Source: Terriglobia bacterium (lineage in GTDB: Bacteria > Acidobacteriota > Terriglobia > Bryobacterales > Bryobacteraceae). From it: DNA of 64,000 nt. Positions 16,567 to 26,242 of this stretch are shown in pieces. Position 1 is the stretch's first letter; the number at the start of each line of letters is the position of its first letter. A program made the position numbers and the translations under genes. The stretch covers positions 1-64,000 of the forward strand of contig JAIQFS010000028.1 in NCBI GenBank assembly GCA_020073145.1. Reading direction: 5' to 3'. The notes beneath the pieces were generated by a model. The model did not search any database. It had not been told where the DNA came from and saw nothing but the letters and a program-made list of their open reading frames with translations.

Positions 16567-17895
16567 ATGGCCTCGACACTGACGATTCCCAACGACGTTC
16601 GCAAGCTGCTGGCATTCGGTTCCGGAATCGGGATCGAGATTGGAGCGCTGGATCTGGAAGTGGCGGCGGCGAAGGTGCGGCTGTCCCGGGTTCGGGTGCT
16701 GGGGCGGTGCACGATTGCCGATTACGGCACGCGGCCGGCGGCGGAGTGGGGCGCCGAGTACGCGCGGTTCGCGGCGTCGGCGGGGATGGGGCACCTGAGC
16801 GCGACGGTGATGCTGCCGCGGCGGGAGACGATCGTGAGGCAGATCGCGCTTCCGGGGGTGGCAGGCAAGGACAAAGAAAGCGCCATCCGGTTTCTGTTGG
16901 ACACGCTGCACCCGTACGGCGACATGGACGTATGCTGGGGCTGGTCCCCGCTGCCGAACGCGTCGGCGCTGGTGGGGATTGCGCGGCGCGAAGCCGTGGA
17001 GCGGTACGTTCAGATGTTTCAGGAGGCAGGCATTGCGGTTGCGAGCTTTACGTTTTCGGCGGCGGCAGTGCATGCAGCGATCCGGCTGAACGGAGAGGGA
17101 GCGGAAGGGCGCGCGGGGGGCTTCCTGGCGTGGAGCCGGACGCCGGCCGGCGGCGTCGAGGTGTATGGGGAGAGCGCGGCGCGGCCGGTGTTTTCGGCGG
17201 AATTCGACATGGCCCCGGAGCGCGCGGCGGTGCTGGCGCTGTCGGAACTGCGGCTGCCGCCGGAGACGATGCCGCAACGGCTGGAAGACGTGCTGCCGCG
17301 CCCGGACGTGAACCCGGTGGAAAACGACTTGTCGCGCAACGCACTGCCGTACGCCACGGCGCTGGCGGGGGCCTGCCCGAGGCTGGCTCCGGCGGCGAAC
17401 GTGCTGCCGCCGGAACAGCGGCGGGCGAGCTCGCGGACCTTGTTTCTTCCATCGATTGTGCTGGGGGTGGTATTGCTTCTGGTGGCGGGTTCGATGGCGG
17501 CGTATTCCAGCTTCGCGGACCGGCGGTATCTGGGGAAGATCCAGGCCGAGATCGCGCAGGTGGAGCCGCAGGCGCGGCGAGCCGCGGCGTTGGACCAGCA
17601 GATTGACCGTATCCGGGCGCGGGCGCGGCTGCTGCTGCAATTTCGTGGACAGACGCGGGCCGACCTGGACGCGTTGAACGAGCTGACGCACCTGCTGGAG
17701 CCGCCGGCGTGGAGCAGCTCTTTGGATCTGACGCGGGACGCGGCACGCATCAGCGGCGAAGCGCCGCAGGCAGCGCCGCTGTTGAAGCTGATCGACTCGT
17801 CGGCGCTGTTTCAGAATTCGGAGTTTCAGAGCATGCAACGGAGCGGGGCGGTGGAGTCGTTTCAGATCCGCACGAGCCGGGAGAAGCGTCCATGA
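16567..17895 (+). CDS. gspL: GspL-like inner-membrane assembly protein
   Basis: The ATG at 16567 follows gspK by eight bases (442 aa); the in-frame ATG at 16531 overlaps gspK and is less likely. The N-terminal ~290 residues have the actin-like PilM/GspL cytoplasmic domain pattern (RQIALPGVAGKDKESAIRFL, AGIAVASFTFSAAAVHAAIR). A membrane helix sits near 300-320 (LPSIVLGVVLLLVAGSMAAY), followed by a PilN/GspL-C-like ferredoxin fold with coiled coil. It binds GspE and GspM. Confidence 0.8.
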   Translation: MASTLTIPNDVRKLLAFGSGIGIEIGALDLEVAAAKVRLSRVRVLGRCTIADYGTRPAAEWGAEYARFAASAGMGHLSATVMLPRRETIVRQIALPGVAGKDKESAIRFLLDTLHPYGDMDVCWGWSPLPNASALVGIARREAVERYVQMFQEAGIAVASFTFSAAAVHAAIRLNGEGAEGRAGGFLAWSRTPAGGVEVYGESAARPVFSAEFDMAPERAAVLALSELRLPPETMPQRLEDVLPRPDVNPVENDLSRNALPYATALAGACPRLAPAANVLPPEQRRASSRTLFLPSIVLGVVLLLVAGSMAAYSSFADRRYLGKIQAEIAQVEPQARRAAALDQQIDRIRARARLLLQFRGQTRADLDALNELTHLLEPPAWSSSLDLTRDAARISGEAPQAAPLLKLIDSSALFQNSEFQSMQRSGAVESFQIRTSREKRP

Positions 17896-18476
17896 CACTG
17901 AGCGCCAAGGACCGGCGCAATTTGGGAATCGTGGCGGCGGGGGTGATTCTGATTTTCCTTCGCCTGGAGCTGCACAACGACAGTTCGGCGGCGGTGGTGA
18001 CGTCGATCGATTCGGTGCCGGTGGCGGAGCGGCGTCTGGAGCGCTTGCGGCAAATGGCGGCCACGCTTCCCGGCAAGGAAGCCGTGCTGAAGCAAGCGCA
18101 AGGGGAGTTGCAGACGCAGGAGGCCGGGATTCTGAAAGCGGACACGGCGGCGCAGGCGCAGGCGCAGCTTCTGGACACCATTCGGCAGGCGGCCAGCGCC
18201 AACGGCATTGATGCGCGCGGGGCCGATGAATTGCGAGTGCGGCCGCTGGCCAACGATTATGGCGAAGTGACGGTGGGGGAATCGTTCACGTGCGGGATCG
18301 AACAACTGGTGAACCTGCTGGCGGATCTGGCGAACCGGCCGCAGATCCTGGCCACGGAAGAAATCAATGTCAGCGGCGGCAACGATAAGGACAAGAAAGT
18401 GCAGGTGAGGCTCAGCCTGTCCGGAGTGGTTTCCCGGAAGCTGGTGCCGGAGAAAAAAGGAGTGGCGGAATTTTGA
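17892..18476 (+). CDS. gspM: GspM/PilO-like inner-membrane protein
   Basis: The ATG at 17892 overlaps the gspL stop (ATGA), giving 194 residues. A single N-terminal membrane helix (RRNLGIVAAGVILIFLRLEL) is followed by a coiled-coil stretch (AERRLERLRQMAATLPGKEA, LKQAQGELQTQEAG) and a compact domain (SFTCGIEQLVNLLADLANRP). Size, topology and position immediately after gspL fit GspM/PilO. Sequence identity with any one family is not obvious, so the call rests on architecture and order. Confidence 0.75.
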   Translation: MTLSAKDRRNLGIVAAGVILIFLRLELHNDSSAAVVTSIDSVPVAERRLERLRQMAATLPGKEAVLKQAQGELQTQEAGILKADTAAQAQAQLLDTIRQAASANGIDARGADELRVRPLANDYGEVTVGESFTCGIEQLVNLLADLANRPQILATEEINVSGGNDKDKKVQVRLSLSGVVSRKLVPEKKGVAEF

Positions 18477-19192
18477 GGCGCAAACTGCTGGCGCTGAACG
18501 CGGTATTGGGGCTGTTGACGGTGTACGCCGGCTGGCAGCTGCGGCAGTCATGGCGGGCGGGGAAGGCGCGCGAAGCCGCGGAACTGGGCCGCAAGGTGCC
18601 CGCCGCGCCGCCACCGCCGTTCACAGCCCTGCCGGGGGCGCCGCCGGTAGTGGCCGGGGGGTATGCCGATATCGCGCAGAAGACGCTGTTCGACCGGTCG
18701 CGAAACCCGACGGTAGCTGTGGAACTGCCGCCGGCACCGCCGCCGGTACCCATGCCGCCACTGCCGGCCTTCTACGGCCTGATGAATCTGGGAGACGGAC
18801 CGCTGGCGATCCTGAGTGTGGACTCGGGAGGGGAGAAGGCGGTGCATGTGGGAGAGGCGATCGGCCAATTCAAGCTGGTGGGCGTCAATACAGAAGAGAT
18901 TGCATTGGAATGGGACGGGCAAACCGTGCGGAAGCGGCTGAGCGAGCTGGCCGCGGCACAGCCGGCGCAACCGCAGTCGGCGGCGCGGACGGAGGTGGCG
19001 GCGCCGGTTGGGGCAGCGCCGCCGGTTCTGCCCACTCCCACGCGGCAAGGTCCGGGAAACGACGTGGGCAACGGGTACCGCTCCTGTGTTCCGAACGACA
19101 GCACGCCGGCGGGGGCTGTCGTGGATGGTTATCGCAAGCTGGTGACCACCACGCCATTCGGAGAGTCGTGCACCTGGGTTACAGCGAAGTAG
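18473..19192 (+). CDS. GspC-like inner-membrane protein
   Basis: Start TTG at 18473 overlaps the gspM stop. The 239-residue protein has a short N-terminal membrane helix (KLLALNAVLGLLTVYAGWQL) and a Pro-rich linker. A homology-region-like domain follows (FYGLMNLGDGPLAILSVDSG, GEAIGQFKLVGVNTEEIALE) that resembles GspC/PilP HR domains linking inner membrane and secretin. No PDZ domain is visible. The C-terminal ~60 residues (GNGYRSCVPNDSTPAGAVVD, CTWVTAK) are unusual and contain two cysteines that could pair. Confidence 0.7.
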   Translation: MRRKLLALNAVLGLLTVYAGWQLRQSWRAGKAREAAELGRKVPAAPPPPFTALPGAPPVVAGGYADIAQKTLFDRSRNPTVAVELPPAPPPVPMPPLPAFYGLMNLGDGPLAILSVDSGGEKAVHVGEAIGQFKLVGVNTEEIALEWDGQTVRKRLSELAAAQPAQPQSAARTEVAAPVGAAPPVLPTPTRQGPGNDVGNGYRSCVPNDSTPAGAVVDGYRKLVTTTPFGESCTWVTAK

Positions 19193-19221
19193 AAAAAGAC
19201 AAAAAAAGAGGATCCATTTTT

Positions 19222-19647
19222 ATGAAACTGTCGATGGTAGTGTGCAGCGCGGCGCTGGTCCTGAGCGCGGCGGAAATTCCTGCGACGAGTCCAGGCGCCA
19301 CGAAGGCGCGACCGGAGTCGGCGGCAGCGAAGGGGCTGGCGATTCCGGCGGGGGCGGTGGCCACGGGACCCTGGTCCTACCGCTATACGGATGCAGACGG
19401 CAAGGCATGGGTCTATCGACAGACGCCGTTCGGGGTGATGCGGGCGGAAGACCAACCGGCAACCCCGGCGCAGGCCGACCGGGGGATCGCGGACGTGAAA
19501 GCCAGCGAAGACGGAGATACAGTTTGGTTCGAGCGGCCGAGCGCGTTCGGAACGATGCGCTGGCAGAAGAAAAAGACGGAGCTGAACGAGATGGAGCAAG
19601 CGGTGTGGGAGCGGGAACAGGCGCGCCAGCGCAGCGGGCAGGACTAA
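19222..19647 (+). CDS. Small secreted protein between gspC and gspD
   Basis: The ATG at 19222 is preceded by AGAGGA. A signal peptide (MKLSMVVCSAALVLSAAE) leads a 141-residue product with GPWSYRYTDADGKAWVYRQT, then TPFGVMR, and WFERPSAFGTMRWQKKK near the C-terminus. The TPFG motif also occurs at the end of the preceding GspC-like protein (TTTPFGESC). Family unrecognised; location suggests an accessory periplasmic factor, perhaps pilotin-like, but it lacks a lipobox. Confidence 0.65.
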   Translation: MKLSMVVCSAALVLSAAEIPATSPGATKARPESAAAKGLAIPAGAVATGPWSYRYTDADGKAWVYRQTPFGVMRAEDQPATPAQADRGIADVKASEDGDTVWFERPSAFGTMRWQKKKTELNEMEQAVWEREQARQRSGQD

Positions 19648-19652
19648 CGCCC

Positions 19653-21944
19653 ATGCGCCACTTCTTAGCAGGCTGGATGGCGGTGGCGTGGGTAGCAGCG
19701 ACACTGCTCTCGGCGCAGATGCCGATCTCACGGCCAGTACCGCAGCCAGCAGCCCCGCAGCAGCAGCCGGCGACGCCGGCCAGGCCAGCGACCCCCAACG
19801 CGGCAGCGCCCGCACCCGGCGGCCAGACTCCAGCAGCTACTCCCAACGGCCCAGCGCCGGCGCCGCTGGCCGACAATGCCTTCATGCTACCCGGTGCGTC
19901 GCTTTCGGAGATGATCGACATTCTGGCGCGGCGGCTGAAGATCAACATCATCATCGATCCGCGGGTGAAAGGCACGGTCACGATTTACACGTATGGGGAA
20001 GTGCGGCCGGTGGATTACATGCAACTGCTGCAGACGATCCTGCGGGTCAACGGCGCCACGATGGTCCAGGTGGGGGACCTGTATCGCATCATTCCGGTGA
20101 CCCTGGTGCCGCAAATGCCGCTCGACCCGGTGGTGAACGCGGACCCGAAGACGCTGCCCGACGATGAGCGGATGATCCTCAACATGGTGTTCCTCAAGTA
20201 CGCGACGGCCAGCGAGATCGACAAGCTGATCGCGCCGTTTCTAGGGGAGAGCGCGGCGCATTCGGTGTATGAGGCAGCCAACCTGCTGATCATCCAGGAC
20301 AACAGCCGGAACATGAGGCGGACGATGGCGCTGATCGCCATGTTCGATAGCGACACGTTCGCGGGCCAGCGGGTGCGGCTGTACGATGTGACGCACAGCC
20401 GGCCATCGGACCTGGTGAAGGACCTGGACTCGGTGTTCAAGGCGTACTCGCTATCGGACAAGGGGGGGGCGGTGCGATTCATTGCGGTAGACCGCATCAA
20501 CACGCTGATCGCGGTGGCCCCCAACCCGGGAGTGTTCACGCAAGTGGAGGATTGGATCAAGAAGCTGGACGTGGCGGTGAAGGTCCCGGCGGGCGGGGTG
20601 AACAACTACGTGTACCGGCTGAGATACGGGCGGGCGGAGACGGTGGCATTGGCGATCATGGCGCTGTACACGGGCGACACGCAAGCGCTGATGGGGCTGG
20701 CGGCCGCAGCCAACGCAGGGATGATCGGCAGCGGCATGGGATATAGCGGGGCGGGGGGCATGGGATACGGCGGCATGGGATACGGGGGCGGGTACGGCGG
20801 CGGATACGGGGGCGGATATGGAGGAGGCGGATACGGGGGAGGCGGATATGGGGGAGGCGGATATGGGGGAGGCGGGTACGCCGCTCAAAACGCCGGAGGC
20901 GGGGGCGGTCCGGCGAGCTTTGCGCCGGGAGGGCAGGGAGGGGGGCCGATTACCAGCGCGGGGGGCGGAGCCAACTTAACGGGCACCTATTTAGGGAACC
21001 CCGCGAGCGGCGGGTTGCAGCAAGGCTACCGAGGCCCGCATGTGATCCCGAACCCGTTCGACAACACTCTGTTGATCCAGGGCACGCCGCAAGAATACGA
21101 GCAGATCAGCAACTTACTGGAGCAACTGGACATTGCGCCGCGGCAGGTGCTGATCGACGCCAAGATCTACGAAGTGGACCTCAGCGACGACATCGCTGGG
21201 GGCGTGGAGTCGCTGCTGCAACCGGCGGCGGCGGGCGCCGGGTCGGGGTTCTCGCGCGTGCTCACGGCGGCAGCCGGAGCGGCCGGCATCACGATGACGA
21301 CCGGGGCGCTGGTGCTGAAGAGCCACCAGTTGCTGGCGCTGTTGAATGCGTCGGAGAGCAAGCTGCGCTCGCGCGTAATTTCGTCGCCGAGCATCATTGC
21401 GACCGATAGTATTCCCGCCACCATGAACGTGGGCACGCAGGTCCCTACGTTGACCTCGCAGGCCGTGGCGGGCGGGGTGCAGGCGGGCGGCAGCTCGGTG
21501 TTTACGAATACGGTCAGCCAAGTAAGCAGCGGCACCACGCTGTCGATTCTGGCGCACGTGAATTCGAGCGGCGTGGTGACGATGGTGATCAACCAGCAGG
21601 TGAGCTCGCCGCAAGCGCCGCCGGCCAACGCGGCCATCCAATCGCCTTCCTTTTCGAATCGCTCACTGAGCACACAGATGACGGTGGAGGACGGCGACAC
21701 CGTGGCGATCGGCGGCATCATCAACGAGAACCACACCTACAGCACGGCGGGCGTGCCGTTTCTGCACCGCCTGCCGGTGGTGGGCGCGGCGTTCGGGGCC
21801 AAGAACCTGCACACGGACCGAACTGAGCTCATCATTTTCCTGACGCCGCGGGTGATCTACGACACGTCGCAAGTGGATGAGGCCACCGACGAACTGAAGA
21901 GCAATCTGAAGCACATTCAAAGGCTGATGAAGAATAGCGAATAG
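19653..21944 (+). CDS. gspD: Type II secretion outer-membrane secretin GspD
   Basis: The start at 19653 begins a signal peptide (MRHFLAGWMAVAWVAATLLS); 763 residues. After a Pro/Ala linker come N0 (MLPGASLSEMIDILARRLKI, DPRVKGTVTIYTYG), N1/N2 (RMILNMVFLKYATASEIDKL, LLIIQDNSRNMRRTMALIAM) and N3, which is split by a Gly/Tyr-rich insert at ~361-436. The secretin core then follows: RQVLIDAKIYEVDLS, SSPSIIATDSIPATMNVGTQ and DGDTVAIGGIINENHT to PLFGAKNLHTDRTELIIFLTP-like end. It forms the outer-membrane channel. It is last in the operon. Confidence 0.93.
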   Translation: MRHFLAGWMAVAWVAATLLSAQMPISRPVPQPAAPQQQPATPARPATPNAAAPAPGGQTPAATPNGPAPAPLADNAFMLPGASLSEMIDILARRLKINIIIDPRVKGTVTIYTYGEVRPVDYMQLLQTILRVNGATMVQVGDLYRIIPVTLVPQMPLDPVVNADPKTLPDDERMILNMVFLKYATASEIDKLIAPFLGESAAHSVYEAANLLIIQDNSRNMRRTMALIAMFDSDTFAGQRVRLYDVTHSRPSDLVKDLDSVFKAYSLSDKGGAVRFIAVDRINTLIAVAPNPGVFTQVEDWIKKLDVAVKVPAGGVNNYVYRLRYGRAETVALAIMALYTGDTQALMGLAAAANAGMIGSGMGYSGAGGMGYGGMGYGGGYGGGYGGGYGGGGYGGGGYGGGGYGGGGYAAQNAGGGGGPASFAPGGQGGGPITSAGGGANLTGTYLGNPASGGLQQGYRGPHVIPNPFDNTLLIQGTPQEYEQISNLLEQLDIAPRQVLIDAKIYEVDLSDDIAGGVESLLQPAAAGAGSGFSRVLTAAAGAAGITMTTGALVLKSHQLLALLNASESKLRSRVISSPSIIATDSIPATMNVGTQVPTLTSQAVAGGVQAGGSSVFTNTVSQVSSGTTLSILAHVNSSGVVTMVINQQVSSPQAPPANAAIQSPSFSNRSLSTQMTVEDGDTVAIGGIINENHTYSTAGVPFLHRLPVVGAAFGAKNLHTDRTELIIFLTPRVIYDTSQVDEATDELKSNLKHIQRLMKNSE
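20733..20880 (+). repeat. Gly/Tyr-rich tandem repeat inside gspD
   Basis: A run of near-perfect 12- and 15-base units (GGATATGGGGGAGGC and variants) codes for GYGGG and GYGGGG repeats, after a GMGYGG-type start. It lies inside the N3 domain, between ALAIMALYTGDTQALMG and the HVIPNPFDNTLLIQG strand. Tandem repeats of this kind can change copy number by slippage. Confidence 0.85.
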
Positions 21945-21955
21945 GACTGCATCCG

Positions 21956-21974
21956 CCGGCCGGGCGGCGGCCGG
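21956..21974 (+). terminator. GC-rich hairpin after the secretion operon
   Basis: CCGGCCG (21956-21962) and CGGCCGG (21968-21974) form a perfect 7-base stem with a 5-base loop, 11 bases after the gspD stop. There is no T run, so this is a weak candidate for an intrinsic terminator or a 3' stabilising hairpin. Confidence 0.35.
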
Positions 21975-21979
21975 GCCCG

Positions 21980-24106
<2,127 letters not shown>

Positions 24107-24112
24107 TTCACC

Positions 24113-25039
24113 ATCACACCCTACAGGAATACGGTTCTGATTTACAATCCCCGTGCGGGCAAACTAGGTCGCAAAGGACATGGGCCGGTGGAGCGCGCGG
24201 TGGAGATTCTGAAGCGTGACGGACATCACGTGACGGTGGCGCCGACCACCGGCCCGCGCATGGCCGGGGCGATGGCGCGGGAGTATGCCGAGCGGGGCGC
24301 AGACCTGGTGCTGGCGGTGGGCGGGGACGGCACGATCAACGAAGTGGCGGAAGGACTGGTGGGCTCGCCGGTGGCGTTGGGGATTCTGCCGGGCGGCACG
24401 GCCAACGTGCTGGCGACGGAGATGAAGCTGGGGTCGCGTCTGGAGCGGGTGGCGGCGCGGCTGGGCGCGTGCCGGCCTTGCCGGATCGCGGTGGGGCATG
24501 TCACGTGCGAGGGCGGCACGGTGTCGCGGCACTTCTTGCTGATGGCGGGGATCGGGCTGGATGCGCATGTCGTGTACCGGGTGAGCGGCCCGCTGAAAGC
24601 GGCCACGGGCAAGTTCGCTTACTGGGTAGCGGGTTGGAGCCTGCTGGGACGCCGGCTGGCGGAATTTCAGGTGGCCGTGAACGGGTTGAGCCGGACCTGT
24701 TCGTTTGCGCTGGCGAGCAAGGTCCGTAATTATGGCGGCGATTTCGAGATCGCGAAGGACGTCACGCTGTTCGACGACCGCTTCGAGGTGGTGCTGTTCG
24801 AAGGGCCGTCGACGCTGCCGTATGTAAAGTATTTCAGCGGGCTGATGCTCAACCGGCTGCGAGGCATGAAGGGCGTGACGGTGGAGCGCGCGCAGTGCCT
24901 GCGGCTGTCGTCGCCCGAGGACCAGCGCGTGTACCTGCAGATTGACGGGGAGTTTGCGGGGCACCTACCGGCCGAAATCCGGATTGTGCCGGACGCGCTG
25001 ACCCTGCTGGTGCCGCCGGAGTACGGGCGGCAGGGCTAG
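24113..25039 (+). CDS. Diacylglycerol kinase-family lipid kinase (YegS/BmrU-like), non-ATG start
   Basis: The conserved N-terminus (NTVLIYNPRAGKLGRKG) lies upstream of the first in-frame ATG/GTG/TTG (GTG at 24188). From the upstream in-frame TAA to 24188 the only start-like codon with good spacing to GGAGAG is ATC at 24113, giving 308 residues, the usual family length. The nucleotide-binding loop AVGGDGTINEVAEGL and PLGIL-like LGILPGGTANVLA segment are present. It phosphorylates a lipid such as diacylglycerol or a sphingoid base at the inner membrane. It probably forms an operon with the AraC and VOC genes. Confidence 0.85.
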   Translation: MTPYRNTVLIYNPRAGKLGRKGHGPVERAVEILKRDGHHVTVAPTTGPRMAGAMAREYAERGADLVLAVGGDGTINEVAEGLVGSPVALGILPGGTANVLATEMKLGSRLERVAARLGACRPCRIAVGHVTCEGGTVSRHFLLMAGIGLDAHVVYRVSGPLKAATGKFAYWVAGWSLLGRRLAEFQVAVNGLSRTCSFALASKVRNYGGDFEIAKDVTLFDDRFEVVLFEGPSTLPYVKYFSGLMLNRLRGMKGVTVERAQCLRLSSPEDQRVYLQIDGEFAGHLPAEIRIVPDALTLLVPPEYGRQG

Positions 25040-25053
25040 TACACTAAAAGCGG

Positions 25054-25788
25054 ATGTCGACCTATCGTGAGCGCGCCCCACACCCAGGCCTGCAGCGCTG
25101 GGTGGAATGCTGTTGGAGCGCCGATTACGCGGCGGGAGTGTCCGGTCACGCGGTCTTGCCCGACGGCTGCCTGGATATCCTGTATTCGCGGCAAGAGGGC
25201 GTGCGCGTGGTGGGCGCCATGACGGAGGAGCAACGGTTTGATTTCGCGGCGGGCGCGCGGCTGGCCGGGGTGCGGTTCCGGCCGGGGATGGCGGGGCGAT
25301 TCCTCAAGGCGTCGCCGGCCGAATTCACAGATGTCATCGTGCCGCTGGAGGAGGTATGGGGGCGGGCCGGGCGCGAGTTGGCGGGCCGGTTGGAAGAGGC
25401 TCCATCTCCGGAGGAATGGCTCGGCGTGGTGACGGAGCAGTTGCCGGAGCCGGTCGCGCTCAACCCGGTGCAGCGGGCCATCGAGGCTCTGACTGAGGCG
25501 CACGGCAACCTGGATCTGGAGTGGCTGGCCGGCCAAGCGAATCTCAGCCCGCGGCAGTTCCGGCGGCGCTGCCTGGAGGAGAGCGGGCTTACGCCGAAGC
25601 ATCTCGGCCGGGTGCTGCGGTTCCGGCGCGCGTGCGCGCTGGCGGCGAGCGGCGCTCCGGACTGGGCGGCGGTGGCGGCTGAGACCGGCTATTTCGATCA
25701 GGCCCACCTGATCCGGGATTTCCGCGGATTTACGGGGCGGACGCCGATGTCCGTTTTGTCCAATACCCAAGCCGCCGTTGCCGGGTAA
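25054..25788 (+). CDS. AraC-family transcriptional regulator
   Basis: The N-terminal domain resembles the DUF6597 group (HPGLQRWVECCWSADY, VLPDGCLDILY, RLAGVRFRPGMAG). The C-terminal HTH_18 has two helix-turn-helix units (LDLEWLAGQANLSPRQFRRR; AAVAAETGYFDQAHLIRDFR, FTGRTPMSV). It is 244 residues and starts 14 bases after the lipid kinase stop. It may respond to a small molecule and act on the adjacent glyoxalase-fold gene; that is inference from position. Confidence 0.88.
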   Translation: MSTYRERAPHPGLQRWVECCWSADYAAGVSGHAVLPDGCLDILYSRQEGVRVVGAMTEEQRFDFAAGARLAGVRFRPGMAGRFLKASPAEFTDVIVPLEEVWGRAGRELAGRLEEAPSPEEWLGVVTEQLPEPVALNPVQRAIEALTEAHGNLDLEWLAGQANLSPRQFRRRCLEESGLTPKHLGRVLRFRRACALAASGAPDWAAVAAETGYFDQAHLIRDFRGFTGRTPMSVLSNTQAAVAG

Positions 25789-25797
25789 TCTGAACTC

Positions 25798-26169
25798 ATG
25801 AGGCTGACACCTGTGCTGATTGTGGAAGAGATTGAGAAGTCGCTCCCGTTCTGGGTGGAGCGCATGGGATTCGCGAAGACGGTGGATGTGCCGGACGGCG
25901 ACCGGCTGAGTTTCGCAATCCTGGTGCGCGAAGGGGCCGAGGTGATGCTGCAGACGGTGGCGAGCGTCCGGAAGGACGAGCCGAAGTTCCTGCCCAAGCC
26001 GGGCAGCACGTCTGTTCTGTTTATCGAGGTGGATGATTTCGAGGCGACCCGGAAGCGGCTGGAGGGGTATCCCATCGCGCTGGCGGAGCGGACGACGTTC
26101 TACGGGATGAAGGAGATCGGGGTGTTCGATGCCGACGGCAACGTGGTGATCTTCGCGGCGCGGGTGTAA
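25798..26169 (+). CDS. VOC/glyoxalase-fold protein
   Basis: The 123-residue protein has the vicinal oxygen chelate fold pattern: MRLTPVLIVEEIEKSLPFWV, RMGFAKTVDVPDGD, then FIEVDDFEATRKRLEG and YGMKEIGVFDADGNVVIFA. These are the two beta-alpha-beta-beta-beta modules of glyoxalase/bleomycin-resistance/dioxygenase proteins. Substrate unknown. It follows the AraC gene by nine bases. Confidence 0.85.
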   Translation: MRLTPVLIVEEIEKSLPFWVERMGFAKTVDVPDGDRLSFAILVREGAEVMLQTVASVRKDEPKFLPKPGSTSVLFIEVDDFEATRKRLEGYPIALAERTTFYGMKEIGVFDADGNVVIFAARV

Positions 26170-26242
26170 GCGGGAGCGCCCGAGCGCCAGTCCTCGTGCC
26201 GGGGAGGGGCATCCGAATCCGATCACCGCTCGTGGCGGGCCC

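Noticed and set aside
19242-19652. N-terminal extension of the gspD frame back to 19242
   Set aside because: Overlaps the small secreted gene at 19222-19647; the signal peptide begins at 19653, so the extension is out-of-gene.
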